Source of the DNA: Pleionea sp. CnH1-48
GTDB lineage: Bacteria > Pseudomonadota > Gammaproteobacteria > Enterobacterales > Kangiellaceae
Direction: 5' to 3'
NCBI RefSeq assembly: GCF_024124665.1
Contig: NZ_JAMXSB010000019.1
Location: 1 to 64,000, forward strand
Length of the DNA stretch: 64,000 bases
Shown: piece by piece, positions 17,782 through 27,086 of the stretch
Position numbering within the stretch: the first letter of the stretch is position 1
How the letters are laid out: each line of letters opens with the position of its first letter
Made by a program: the position numbers and the translations under genes
The notes under the pieces: generated by a model
Databases searched by the model: none
Seen by the model: the letters and a program-made list of their open reading frames with translations, nothing else
What the model was told of the DNA's origin: nothing

Positions 17782-18225
17782 ATGCGGGTATTATGCGGTC
17801 TACTTTTAATCATTCTTTGTTTGCCTGGCTGTAAAGAAGACAATAAAAAACCGAAGCGAATTCGTGTTTCAGATCTTTCTGAAGGACAAGCCAAAGGTTT
17901 GATAGTTGACTGTTTTTTAAAGGTGCTTGCCGAGCAAGAAGCATTCTCGGATGAGAAGAAAGGACGTACAGAGCCGATTTCTGATAAGTCTGTTGCGAAT
18001 TACCGCGCTCGAGTTTCCAGCCGTTCTTATTCATCACTCGAACAAAGAATGCGTCACTTTAAGCGCCATAAAGCCTTGAATCTACAATATTCTTTTTGGG
18101 GGTCGGTCCGCAACCACCAAGGGCAATACTTCCGCTATGTGATCACTCGCAGTTGCAAAATCAAGAACGGAGATATTGTCGGAACGATTAAAGGCCCAAT
18201 GATTAAACTGGCAGGTAATAGCTAA
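17782..18225 (+). CDS. Small lipoprotein of unknown function
   Basis: 147 aa. Hydrophobic signal ending in lipobox LPGC with Cys17. The mature part is basic, with two further Cys (CFLKVLAEQEAF near 43 and SCKIKNGD near 125) that could form a disulfide. No recognised domain. There is no strong Shine-Dalgarno before the ATG. It converges with the TetR gene, with only 3 bp between the stops. Confidence 0.65.
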   Translation: MRVLCGLLLIILCLPGCKEDNKKPKRIRVSDLSEGQAKGLIVDCFLKVLAEQEAFSDEKKGRTEPISDKSVANYRARVSSRSYSSLEQRMRHFKRHKALNLQYSFWGSVRNHQGQYFRYVITRSCKIKNGDIVGTIKGPMIKLAGNS

Positions 18226-18228
18226 AAC

Positions 18229-18867
18229 TTACGATTTTACGGGTTGTGACACGGCCATCTGCAGCACCATGGTCGCCAACTCTTCAATATTCAAAGCACC
18301 ATTAGGTTGATACCAATTAATCGTCCAGCTGATAGCTCCGGTCAACAATCGTCGTAAAATAAAGGGCGCAACCGATACCTGCTGCTGCTCATAGAGGTCT
18401 TGAATGACATCAAGCCAAAGTTGCTCATATTGCTCTCGCAACGCCAATACTTTCTGCTGATTTTCTTCTGATAAACTGCGCCATTCATACACCAATACGG
18501 CCATGGCTTCGCTGGTTTCGCCATTGATAGAAATTAGCTCACACTCAATCAAAGCCAGCAGCTTGTCTTGTGGGTTATCAACCTTAGACATGGCCTCAAG
18601 CATACGCTCGGTATTGAACTTGATCACCTCAACCATCAAAGAATAGAGAATATCCTGCTTCGTTTTAAAATGATGAAAAATACTCCCCGATTGAATACCA
18701 ACCTCCTTTGCCAAATCCCTGACCGTTGTACGCTCAAACCCCTTGGTTTTAAACAAGTGAGCCGCTGCGCTTAGCAACTTGTTACGAGGAGTGTCCTCTA
18801 ACCCATTGATCATACTAACTTCTCGAACATCACTCATTGCTATTATAGCCCTAGGTAGGTTAGCCAT
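18229..18867 (-). CDS. TetR-family regulator, probably the repressor of the adjacent terpene operon
   Basis: 212 aa; a second ATG at 18837 would give 202 aa, and neither has a strong ribosome site. The N-terminal TetR DNA-binding domain is clear (about 27-73: LLSAAAHLFKTKGFERTTVRDLAKEVGIQ-GSIFHHFKTKQDIL). The helical ligand-binding domain follows. It is divergent from the atu operon with a perfect inverted repeat in between. In Pseudomonas the TetR protein AtuR represses the atu genes by binding inverted repeats in the atuR-atuA gap, so this is likely the functional counterpart. The presumed inducer is an acyl-CoA intermediate; the sequence does not show this. Confidence 0.85.
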   Translation of the reverse strand: MANLPRAIIAMSDVREVSMINGLEDTPRNKLLSAAAHLFKTKGFERTTVRDLAKEVGIQSGSIFHHFKTKQDILYSLMVEVIKFNTERMLEAMSKVDNPQDKLLALIECELISINGETSEAMAVLVYEWRSLSEENQQKVLALREQYEQLWLDVIQDLYEQQQVSVAPFILRRLLTGAISWTINWYQPNGALNIEELATMVLQMAVSQPVKS

Positions 18868-18939
18868 ATTGAACCTGAAGTAAGCTCAGCTCCAGATTTA
18901 CATTATCTCAATATACTGAATCGATAGACCAAAAAATTC

Positions 18940-18959
18940 AACCAAGCGCTTGCTTGGTT
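18940..18959. promoter_or_regulatory. Inverted-repeat operator in the TetR/atuA gap
   Basis: Perfect 8-bp arms AACCAAGC / GCTTGGTT around a GCTT spacer, 73 bp upstream of the TetR ATG and about 58 bp upstream of the atuA start. Size, symmetry and position suit a TetR dimer site that could control both divergent genes. It also resembles the palindromes described for regulators of acyl-CoA catabolism. Only one clear copy was found. Confidence 0.7.
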
Positions 18960-19016
18960 AGTCAAAACAAGTTTAAATAAAAGCCAACCACAGTGCAAAT
19001 GAGTCGATATTCACTT

Positions 19017-20843
19017 ATGACAGACACTTCCATTCGTATAGGTTGTGCCAGCGGCTTTTGGGGAGATACCAACAGCGCCGCCTTTCAACTGGTAGAAAAA
19101 GGTCAACTGAACTATCTGGTTTTTGATTATTTGGCCGAGATCACTCTCTCCATTATGGCTGGGGCGAAACGTAAGAATCCCGCATTAGGCTACGCTACCG
19201 ACTTTGTTACTGACGTTATGTCTCCCTTAGCAAAGTCGATTCAACAGCAGGGGATCAAGGTGATTTCGAATGCGGGAGGCATTAATCCTCAGGCCTGCGC
19301 TGACGCATTAGCCGAACAACTGGAACAACAAGGGATATCTCTCAATATTGCCGTTGTGACTGGCGACGACCTAACGCAAACTCCACAACTAGAAGAACAG
19401 CTTTCACCAGAACTGGATTCACAAGCGCCCTTACCTAAATCCATGGTCAGTGCCAATGCTTATCTGGGTGCTAAAGCCATCACAGCAGCCCTGGCACAAG
19501 GCGCCGACATAGTGATTACGGGCCGTATCGTTGACAGTGCAGTCACGCTGGCTCCCTTGATGCATGAATTCAATTGGCAATGGGACCAATACGATAAACT
19601 GGCTCAAGGCAGCCTTGCCGGACATATCCTTGAATGTGGCGCACAATCAACAGGAGGTAATTTTACCGACTGGGAACAAGTGCCGAGCTTCGACAATATC
19701 GGTTTTCCCATTGCTGAGTGCTTTGCCAACGGCGAGTTTGTCATTCAAAAGCCGGAGCATACCGGTGGTCTGGTATCACCACTGACAGTCGCCGAGCAGA
19801 TTGTGTATGAAATTGGTGATCCTGGTGCCTACTATCTGCCTGATGTCATCTGCGATTTTTGTCAGGTTCAGCTTCATCAAGAAGCAGACAATAAGATCAG
19901 AGTCTCTGGCGCGAAAGGCTATGCCCCTACACCTGACTATAAAGTCAGTGTTACCTATCTTGATGGTTTTCGAGCAAATGCCACTTTCATCATGGCAGGT
20001 ATCGACGTCGCTGCCAAAGCAAAAAGAACAACCGCAACCCTTATCACCAAAATAAACCGGCAGTTAGAACAAAAAGGAGTGGCCCCGCTCACCACGCAAG
20101 TGGATCTACTGGGTACAGAAAGCAGCTATGGTGCCAATGCCCAAACTCGTCACTCTCGTGAAATCGTTGTTCGTATTGCAGCTATTCATCCCGACAAGCG
20201 CGCTTTATTTTTGTTCGGTAAAGAAATCGCACAAGCAGCTACAGGAATGGCGCCAGGGATCACCGGGCTGCTGGGTGGAAGACCCAAACCCACCCCGGTT
20301 ATCAAACTGCATTCTGCACTCATTGCCAAATCTTCAGTGACGACTCAATTGGGCTATCGCAATGAGACGATCTTAGTTGAAAAGCCTTTAGCTAATGAAC
20401 AGCCCTTAGCTGATAGCGAAAAGGACAGCTTCAGCTCCTCCGCTCGCACACCAGAACTTCATTCGCTCCCGGCTCTTTCTCACCAAGTGCCGCTGATTCA
20501 ATTAGCCGTAGCTCGAAGCGGTGACAAAGGCGACCACGCCAATATTGGTGTCATCGCTCGTCACCCGGAATTTTTACCCTATATAGAAAATGCGCTAACC
20601 ACAGACGCAGTGGCTAAGTTTTTTCAACACTGCCTAACCGACGAAAAGAGTGACGTTTTGTGCTGGCAACTTCCGGGACTCAATGCCGTCAACTTTTTGC
20701 TTAAACACAGTTTAGGCGGTGGTGGTGTAGCAAGCTTGAGAAGTGATCCTCAAGGCAAAGCTTTCGCTCAGCAACTATTGGAATTTCCAGTTCCGATCAG
20801 CGCGGCACTATGGCAGACCCTAAATCTGACCAGTAAGGAATAG
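19017..20843 (+). CDS. atuA: Acyclic terpene utilisation protein AtuA
   Basis: About 609 aa from ATG 19017; alternative in-frame starts are ATG 18999 and GTG 18993, and no strong ribosome site decides. It begins with the family's IRIGCASGFWGDT motif. The DUF1446/AtuA domain spans about residues 5-450 (IVDSAVTLAPL, ILECGAQSTGGNFTDW, TGGLVS). A C-terminal AtuA-like ferredoxin-fold domain follows (about 490-605; LAVARSGDKGDHANIGVIAR, LGGGGVASLR). AtuA is needed for citronellol/geraniol breakdown in Pseudomonas but its reaction is not known. It is the first gene of the five-gene operon and its presence is the best evidence that the carboxylase here is a geranyl-CoA rather than a methylcrotonyl-CoA enzyme. 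Confidence 0.9.
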   Translation: MTDTSIRIGCASGFWGDTNSAAFQLVEKGQLNYLVFDYLAEITLSIMAGAKRKNPALGYATDFVTDVMSPLAKSIQQQGIKVISNAGGINPQACADALAEQLEQQGISLNIAVVTGDDLTQTPQLEEQLSPELDSQAPLPKSMVSANAYLGAKAITAALAQGADIVITGRIVDSAVTLAPLMHEFNWQWDQYDKLAQGSLAGHILECGAQSTGGNFTDWEQVPSFDNIGFPIAECFANGEFVIQKPEHTGGLVSPLTVAEQIVYEIGDPGAYYLPDVICDFCQVQLHQEADNKIRVSGAKGYAPTPDYKVSVTYLDGFRANATFIMAGIDVAAKAKRTTATLITKINRQLEQKGVAPLTTQVDLLGTESSYGANAQTRHSREIVVRIAAIHPDKRALFLFGKEIAQAATGMAPGITGLLGGRPKPTPVIKLHSALIAKSSVTTQLGYRNETILVEKPLANEQPLADSEKDSFSSSARTPELHSLPALSHQVPLIQLAVARSGDKGDHANIGVIARHPEFLPYIENALTTDAVAKFFQHCLTDEKSDVLCWQLPGLNAVNFLLKHSLGGGGVASLRSDPQGKAFAQQLLEFPVPISAALWQTLNLTSKE

Positions 20844-20845
20844 AC

Positions 20846-21709
20846 ATGTCTTATCAATCGATTTTTAAAACCGATACTTTCCGGCAAAAAAATATCATTG
20901 TGACGGGAGGAGGCAGTGGCATTGGCCGATGTACAGCTCATGAACTTGCAGCACTAGGTGCACATGTCATTTTGATCGGACGCAATGAAGAAAAACTTCA
21001 ACGGGTTTGCCAAGAAATTCAAGACGATAATGGCAGTGCATCCTACCACTCGCTGGATATTCGTAAAGAAGATGATGTAGCCAAAGCTATCAGCCAAATT
21101 CTTTTTGACTTCAAAAGCATCCATGGTCTGGTTAATAACGCGGGAGGGCAGTTCCCTTCGCCGCTTAAAGATATTTCACAAAAGGGATTTGAGGCCGTCG
21201 TCAATACAAACCTTGTAGGTGGTTTTTTAGTTGCACGAGAAGTCGTGAACCAGTACATGCAACAGCATGGCGGAGCTATTGTGAATATCATTGCCGACAT
21301 GTGGGGTGGTATGCCGATGATGGGCCACTCAGGTGCAGCACGTTCTGGCATGGAAAACTTAACACGTACCGCCGCAGTAGAATGGGCGCAATATGGAGTG
21401 CGTGTCAACGCAGTTGCTCCAGGCTGGATCTTATCCAGCGGTTTAGATACCTATGACGAGCGCTTTCAAAAACAACTTAAATACTGCGAAAAAGCTGTTC
21501 CATTAAAACGTCTTGGACGCGAGAGCGAAGTCAGCAGCACGATTACATTTTTGCTCAGCGACGCCGCGGCTTTTGTCTCAGGAGCCACACTAAAAGTAGA
21601 TGGTGCAGCATCTTTGGGTAATCAGGCCATTTATCCGTTACCAGATCATGACAACTCAAAACCTTTTGCAGCTTTCCATCGCGAAAAGTTACCCGATATT
21701 TTCCGTTAG
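20846..21709 (+). CDS. atuB: Short-chain dehydrogenase/reductase AtuB-like
   Basis: 287 aa, starting 2 bp after the atuA stop. Rossmann motif TGGGSGIG (about 22-29) and NNAG (about 97). The usual catalytic YxxxK position reads HSGAARSGM, with Ser and Arg in place of Tyr and Lys. That is typical of the peroxisomal trans-2-enoyl-CoA reductase (PECR)/dienoyl-CoA reductase branch, where the catalytic residues are displaced. The C-terminal VDGAASLG and PDHDN segments also fit PECR relatives. In the atu pathway AtuB is thought to oxidise or reduce a terpenoid alcohol/CoA intermediate; its exact step is not settled. Confidence 0.85.
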   Translation: MSYQSIFKTDTFRQKNIIVTGGGSGIGRCTAHELAALGAHVILIGRNEEKLQRVCQEIQDDNGSASYHSLDIRKEDDVAKAISQILFDFKSIHGLVNNAGGQFPSPLKDISQKGFEAVVNTNLVGGFLVAREVVNQYMQQHGGAIVNIIADMWGGMPMMGHSGAARSGMENLTRTAAVEWAQYGVRVNAVAPGWILSSGLDTYDERFQKQLKYCEKAVPLKRLGRESEVSSTITFLLSDAAAFVSGATLKVDGAASLGNQAIYPLPDHDNSKPFAAFHREKLPDIFR

Positions 21710-21759
21710 AGGTTAACCATGCTCTTATACCTAACCACTATTAATCACGGAGTTTGACA

Positions 21760-23367
21760 ATGCCAATCATCCAATCCGACATTGACACTCAAGCCAGTGA
21801 ATTTATTGCTAATAAAGAAGATATGCTCAATGCATTGAATGAAGTCAAAGATATTGAGCAACGAGTCATTAAAAAAACCGAGTCTCAGCGAGAAAAATTT
21901 GCCAAGCAAAAAAAGTTGCTGCCAACGGAGAGACTTTCGCTATTACTGGATCCAGGTTCATCCTTCTTGCCTTTGTGTTCATTAGCAGGCTACCAAATGC
22001 ATGATGACAAAGATGGCACTTTGGCAGGTGGAAACTGTTTTGCGGGCATTGGTTACGTAGAAGGCATTCGCTGCTTAATAAAAGTGGACAACAGCGCCAT
22101 AAAAGGCGGCACCATTACGCCTGCTGGGCTGCAAAAATCTTTGCGGCTACTCACAATTGCCAAACAAAATAATTTGCCCATTATCACTTTGGCAGAAAGC
22201 GGCGGTGCTAACTTAAATTATGCCTCAGAAGTATTTGTCGAAGGAGCACGAGCCTTTGCAGAACAAGCTCGACTGTCAGCGGCTGGCATTCCTCAGATCA
22301 CCGTCGTTCACGGTAACGCGACAGCAGGCGGAGCCTACCAACCCGGACTGTCTGACTATGTCGTTATGATCAAAAAGAAAACAAAAATGTTTTTGGCGGG
22401 TCCTCCTCTACTCAAAGCCGCAACGGGAGAACTTGCCAGTGACGAAGAACTGGGCGGTGCTGACATGCATGCTTATACGGCAGGCACAGCTGAATATCTG
22501 GCCGAAGATGATGCAGATGGCATTCGTTATGTAAAAGAATTGATCAGAAAGCTCAACTGGCCAATCAGCCCAACAGAAAAACAGCCAATAAAATTACCGC
22601 ACTATGATCGTGAAGAATTGCTGGGTGTAGTGCCTGTCGATAATAAACGCCCCTATGATGTGAGAGAAATTATCACTCGCATTGCCGACGACTCGGACTT
22701 TCTTGATTTTAAAAATGAGTTTGATTCGCAAACCGTTTGCGGTTGGATATCGATCGAAGGGCATACACTAGGCGTCATAGGCAACAATGGACCGATAACG
22801 GCAAACGGTGCCAATAAAGCCGCGCAATTTATTCAGCTCTGTGATCAAACTCAGCGACCGCTGTTATTCTTGCACAATACTACAGGATTTATGGTCGGCA
22901 CCCACGCAGAACAAAACGGCATTATCCGCCAGGGATCAAAAATGCTTCAGGCCGTGGCTAATACACGCGTGCCCAAAATATCCATCGTTGTTGGCGGTTC
23001 TTATGGCGCAGGTAATTACGCCATGTGTGGTCGAGGCTTAGATCCTCACTTTATTTTTTCCTGGCCGAAAAGTCGCACCGCTGTTATGGGAGGAGCCCAG
23101 GCAGGAAAAGTGCTCAGAATTGTAACCGAAGCCAAAGAGCGCGCGTTAGGTCAGGAACCAAACGAACAAAAACTGGAACAGCTCGAGAAAATGACGGCAC
23201 AAGGTTTAGATCAGCAATCAACGGCTCTTTATGGTACCGCTCGATTATGGGATGACGGCATTATCGATCCTCGGGACACCAGAGAAGTCCTCGCTCAGGT
23301 TCTCGATACTTTGCACTCAGCTCAACAAACTCAACTTGCACCCAATACTTTTGGCATTGGCCGCTAA
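21760..23367 (+). CDS. atuC: Geranyl-CoA carboxylase carboxyltransferase (beta) subunit
   Basis: 535 aa from ATG 21760, which has GGAG 7 nt upstream; a TTG at 21754 is less likely. Two crotonase-fold carboxyltransferase domains (about 30-280 and 290-530), with SGGANL, GNATAGGAYQPG, NNGPITANGANKAAQF and GGSYGAGNYAMCGRG. It transfers CO2 from biotin to a beta-branched enoyl-CoA. Sequence alone does not separate geranyl- from methylcrotonyl-CoA carboxylase; the atuA/atuB/atuD/atuF context favours geranyl-CoA. Pairs with the biotin subunit at 24578-26512. Confidence 0.87.
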   Translation: MPIIQSDIDTQASEFIANKEDMLNALNEVKDIEQRVIKKTESQREKFAKQKKLLPTERLSLLLDPGSSFLPLCSLAGYQMHDDKDGTLAGGNCFAGIGYVEGIRCLIKVDNSAIKGGTITPAGLQKSLRLLTIAKQNNLPIITLAESGGANLNYASEVFVEGARAFAEQARLSAAGIPQITVVHGNATAGGAYQPGLSDYVVMIKKKTKMFLAGPPLLKAATGELASDEELGGADMHAYTAGTAEYLAEDDADGIRYVKELIRKLNWPISPTEKQPIKLPHYDREELLGVVPVDNKRPYDVREIITRIADDSDFLDFKNEFDSQTVCGWISIEGHTLGVIGNNGPITANGANKAAQFIQLCDQTQRPLLFLHNTTGFMVGTHAEQNGIIRQGSKMLQAVANTRVPKISIVVGGSYGAGNYAMCGRGLDPHFIFSWPKSRTAVMGGAQAGKVLRIVTEAKERALGQEPNEQKLEQLEKMTAQGLDQQSTALYGTARLWDDGIIDPRDTREVLAQVLDTLHSAQQTQLAPNTFGIGR

Positions 23368-23388
23368 TCCATTCAAAGGAGACACTCC

Positions 23389-24546
23389 ATGCAATTTACA
23401 CAAGAACATGAAGAACTAAGACGTACGGTTAGCCAATTTGTCAAAAAAGAAATTAACCCTAACGTTGATGAATGGGAAGAAGCAGGACGTTTTCCAATTC
23501 ACGATTTATTTAAAAAAATGGGTGAGCTGGGTTTGTTAGGTGTAACTAAGCCAGCCGCTTATGGTGGACTGGCTCTTGATTACAGTTATGGCTTAATTGT
23601 GGCCGAAGAGCTGGGAGCTGCACATTGCGGTGGTGTGCCTTTATCTATTGGCGTACAAACTGATATGGCTACGCCCGCTCTCGCTCGATTTGGATCGGAT
23701 GAGTTGCGCAAGGAATACTTAGCTCCAGCCATCAGCGGAAACAAAGTTGCCGCCATAGCGGTCAGTGAACCGAATGCCGGTTCAGACGTAGCCAGTATAA
23801 AAACAACGGCCAAAAAAGATGGCTCCGATTATGTCATTAACGGCACCAAAATGTGGATCACCAATGCGCCATCAGCAGACTTCTTTTGTTTGTTAGCAAA
23901 TACAGGAGAAGGGCCCGTTCATGCCAATAAATCCTTGATCATTGTTCCAGCTGATGCCTCGGGTATTAGCATAGACAAACCACTTAAAAAGCTTGGCATG
24001 CGTTCATCCGAAACCGCACAGGTCTTTCTGGATAATGTTCGAGTGCCACAAACGAATCTCATCGGTCAAGAAAACCAGGGCTTTATGATGCAGATGATGC
24101 AGTTTCAAGAAGAACGTATGTGGGCAGCCGCCAATATCTTGAAAAATGCAGAGACAGTTATTCAAGCAACCATTGACTACTGCCGCGACAGAAAAACCTT
24201 TGGCCAACCGCTTATTTATAATCAGTCAATTCATTTCAGACTAGCTGAGCTGCAAACGGAAGTCGAAGCCTTACGCGCCCTCACCTATCGCTGCTGTGAA
24301 GATTATATTCAAGGCAAAGATGTACTACAGCTTGCTTCGATGGCCAAGTTGAAAGCAGGACGTTTATCACGAGAAGTTGCCGATGCCTGCTTGCAATACT
24401 GGGGTGGCAATGGCTTTATGTGGGATAACCCAGCGTCACGCATGCTGCGCGATGGTCGCCTTGCATCCATTGGCGGTGGTGCCGATGAAATCATGCTCGG
24501 TATCATTTGCAAAACCATGGAAATTCTTCCACCACAGGCTCGATAA
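23389..24546 (+). CDS. atuD: Citronellyl-CoA dehydrogenase-like acyl-CoA dehydrogenase
   Basis: 385 aa, the usual length of the family. ATG preceded by AAGGAG at 8 nt. Contains AVSEPNAGSDVASIKT (FAD/substrate loop), WITNAPSAD, and the C-terminal YWGGNGFMWDNPASRMLRDGRLASIGGGADEIM. FAD-dependent alpha,beta-dehydrogenation of an acyl-CoA; in this operon probably citronellyl-CoA to geranyl-CoA, the carboxylase substrate. 21 bp after atuC. Confidence 0.87.
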   Translation: MQFTQEHEELRRTVSQFVKKEINPNVDEWEEAGRFPIHDLFKKMGELGLLGVTKPAAYGGLALDYSYGLIVAEELGAAHCGGVPLSIGVQTDMATPALARFGSDELRKEYLAPAISGNKVAAIAVSEPNAGSDVASIKTTAKKDGSDYVINGTKMWITNAPSADFFCLLANTGEGPVHANKSLIIVPADASGISIDKPLKKLGMRSSETAQVFLDNVRVPQTNLIGQENQGFMMQMMQFQEERMWAAANILKNAETVIQATIDYCRDRKTFGQPLIYNQSIHFRLAELQTEVEALRALTYRCCEDYIQGKDVLQLASMAKLKAGRLSREVADACLQYWGGNGFMWDNPASRMLRDGRLASIGGGADEIMLGIICKTMEILPPQAR

Positions 24547-24577
24547 ACGCAGTATCTAATTGAAAGAAGAGACGGGT

Positions 24578-26512
24578 ATGTCAAATTTCGAAAAAATTCT
24601 GATCGCCAATCGTGGTGAAATCGCTGTTAGGATCATGAAAACAGCTCAACGTATGGGCTTTGCAACCGTCGCAGTATTCAGCGACGCTGATCGCCACTCA
24701 CCACATGTAAAGTTCGCTGATGAAGCTTTTTATATTGGTTCTTCAGAACCATCTCAATCCTATTTGAACATCGACAAGATACTAACAGCAGCTCAAGAAA
24801 CAGGAGCTGACGCCATACATCCTGGCTATGGTTTTTTATCCGAAAACCCTCTTTTCGCCAAAGCCTGTGCCGAACACCGGATTACGTTTATCGGCCCTGC
24901 TGCCGATGCCATCGAGCTAATGGGTAGCAAAAGACTTTCTAAACTTGCTGTTATGGAAGCCGACGTGCCTTGCATTCCAGGTTATGAAGGTGAGGATCAA
25001 TCCGACAGGGCGCTATTAAAAGCCGCAGAAGCGATGGGTTACCCAATCATGATCAAAGCCTCTGCAGGAGGTGGTGGGCGAGGTATGAGGTGCGTCGAAC
25101 ACGCTGATGATATGCCATCGATGTTGTCACTTGCTCGATCTGAGTCGCTCAATGCTTTTGGTTCTGACGAACTGATTTTAGAAAAAGCCATTCAGCAGCC
25201 TCGTCATATTGAGTTCCAAATTTTTGCTGATGCTCAGGGTAATTATCTCCACCTTGGCGAACGAGAATGTTCCATTCAACGGCGTCATCAGAAAATCATT
25301 GAAGAAGCGCCCAGCCCAGCATTAACTCAAGAACTCAGAGAAGCGATGGGACAGGCTGCTATCCGAGTTGCTAAAAGTTGTCAGTATCTAGGTGCAGGAA
25401 CCGTCGAGTTCTTACTCGACAAAAACGGCGACTTTTATTTTCTTGAAATGAATACACGCCTTCAAGTAGAGCATCCTGTGACAGAAATGATCTACGGTGT
25501 TGATCTGGTTGAGTGGCAATTATTGGTTGCACAGAATCAAGCTTTACCTCTACTGCAAGAAGATCTTATAGCAACAGGCCACGCTATCGAAGCGCGCCTT
25601 TACGCAGAAGATCCTGATAACAACTTTATGCCACAGACAGGTTCGATTCTTGATTATGCCATACCTGAAATTGATGGTTGTCGAGTCGATACCGGTATAG
25701 AAACAAACTCTGTCATCAGTCCTTTTTACGATCCCATGCTGGGCAAGTGGATCGCCTATGGACAATCTCGTCAAGAAGCAACAAGAAAGCTAAAACAGCT
25801 GCTCAACAAAACCACAACACTCGGTATCACAAGCAATCAGAATTTCTTGCACTCTATTTTATCAACGCCTGCATTTGAGGATGGGGCAACCACCACCGAC
25901 TTTCTGGAAAAGGTATCACTTCAATCTGAAAACAAAGAAAAAACGGTTGAATTGCTCGCCATAGGTTGCTTACTAAAATCACCCGAACAACATCCATCAA
26001 CCTCTTCGATTCCAGCGATACGCAAGTGGACTTTTCAAGGAACTCTTTTCGAAAGCCATATATCTTGGCGTCATGAAGGCACAGAGGTTACCGTCATTAA
26101 AAACGAAGAAACTCATCGCTTCTCGTTTGAACAAATAGAAAGACAGAACAATCATTGCAACTACTTACTAAATAACATTAGAAGTAAAATCACCTTCAAA
26201 GTAATCAATGAAGCCATCTATTTGCAATCAGGTGCCTTTCAGATTTGCCTTGAAGATATGACCATGCGTCCTGCAAACACACAAGCAGATATAGACAGTG
26301 CCACCATGGTTGCACCTATGGATGCATCGGTGATCGACATTCTAGTTAACGAAGGTGATCTCGTTGAAAAAGGACAACCTATTGCTATTATCGAAGCAAT
26401 GAAGATGGAGCATGTTATAAAGGCAGGTCAAAATGGCACTGTACAGGGCCTCTCTATATCAAAAGGCCAACAGGTAAAACGGCAGCAGTTGATTGCATCA
26501 CTAGTAATCTGA
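24578..26512 (+). CDS. atuF: Geranyl-CoA carboxylase biotin-containing (alpha) subunit
   Basis: 644 aa from ATG 24578, preceded by a purine-rich AAGAGACGGG; an in-frame TTG at 24560 is upstream. Biotin carboxylase domain (about 1-445: ILIANRGEIAVRI, HPGYGFLSEN, KASAGGGGRGM, EMNTRLQVEHPVTE). A linker/BT-like domain follows, then a C-terminal biotinyl domain with the lipoyl-type EAMKMEHV motif (Lys near 608). Carboxylates biotin with ATP and bicarbonate and hands it to the AtuC subunit. Last gene of the operon. No atuE hydratase, atuG or atuH follows; the next gene belongs to the lasso locus. Confidence 0.88.
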   Translation: MSNFEKILIANRGEIAVRIMKTAQRMGFATVAVFSDADRHSPHVKFADEAFYIGSSEPSQSYLNIDKILTAAQETGADAIHPGYGFLSENPLFAKACAEHRITFIGPAADAIELMGSKRLSKLAVMEADVPCIPGYEGEDQSDRALLKAAEAMGYPIMIKASAGGGGRGMRCVEHADDMPSMLSLARSESLNAFGSDELILEKAIQQPRHIEFQIFADAQGNYLHLGERECSIQRRHQKIIEEAPSPALTQELREAMGQAAIRVAKSCQYLGAGTVEFLLDKNGDFYFLEMNTRLQVEHPVTEMIYGVDLVEWQLLVAQNQALPLLQEDLIATGHAIEARLYAEDPDNNFMPQTGSILDYAIPEIDGCRVDTGIETNSVISPFYDPMLGKWIAYGQSRQEATRKLKQLLNKTTTLGITSNQNFLHSILSTPAFEDGATTTDFLEKVSLQSENKEKTVELLAIGCLLKSPEQHPSTSSIPAIRKWTFQGTLFESHISWRHEGTEVTVIKNEETHRFSFEQIERQNNHCNYLLNNIRSKITFKVINEAIYLQSGAFQICLEDMTMRPANTQADIDSATMVAPMDASVIDILVNEGDLVEKGQPIAIIEAMKMEHVIKAGQNGTVQGLSISKGQQVKRQQLIASLVI

Positions 26513-26606
26513 TAGCCACAATCTCATAAGACAATACCAAACAGATAGCAGCTTCCATTTCTTGGATTATAATACTAAGAACCCAATTCGTTAGGACTTT
26601 CCAGAG

Positions 26607-27071
26607 ATGAAGCTGCTCAGCAAACTATCCAAGAAAACTGCACACGAGCGTGTCTGGTACTGCTTATTACCACTTATTAGTTTATTTGCGCGACTAGTCA
26701 TCTTAATAGTTCCTTTCAAATATTTGTCTCGCTTAATTGGCAATTCTGCTATAGAAGATGAACATCATGTCACAAACACGGAAAGTTCAAATAAAGCTTT
26801 AGCCGTTTCTATCGGCGAAACTGTTCGCCACGTATCTCACTACATGCTGTGGGAGTCAAGTTGCTTAACACAAGCTCTAATGACAAAGTGTCTTTTATTA
26901 TATTATAAAATCCCTCACACAATTCACTTTGGCGTTCGTTTATCAGAAGAAGCCTCTCCCAAAATTAATGCTCACGCCTGGGTAGTCGCAAACAATGAAG
27001 TAATAACAGGCAAAAAGAACTATAAAAAATATAAGATATTGTCCTCATTTGTAGCTCCCATAGAATCTTAG
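26607..27071 (+). CDS. Lasso-peptide leader peptidase (B2, transglutaminase-like)
   Basis: 154 aa. N-terminal hydrophobic segment (about 17-45), then the PF13471-type cysteine-protease fold: SSCLTQALMTKCLLLYYKIPHTIHFGVRL with Cys86 as nucleophile and INAHAWVV with His123 as base. The acidic third residue is not obvious (Asn128/129 region). B2 proteins cut the precursor after the leader, whose penultimate residue is usually Thr, as in the precursor at 28793-28939. First gene of the locus, 15 bp upstream of the exporter gene and likely co-transcribed. The partner RRE protein (B1) is 8 kb downstream, so B is a split type. Confidence 0.87.
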   Translation: MKLLSKLSKKTAHERVWYCLLPLISLFARLVILIVPFKYLSRLIGNSAIEDEHHVTNTESSNKALAVSIGETVRHVSHYMLWESSCLTQALMTKCLLLYYKIPHTIHFGVRLSEEASPKINAHAWVVANNEVITGKKNYKKYKILSSFVAPIES

Positions 27072-27086
27072 ATAAGGACACCGTCA

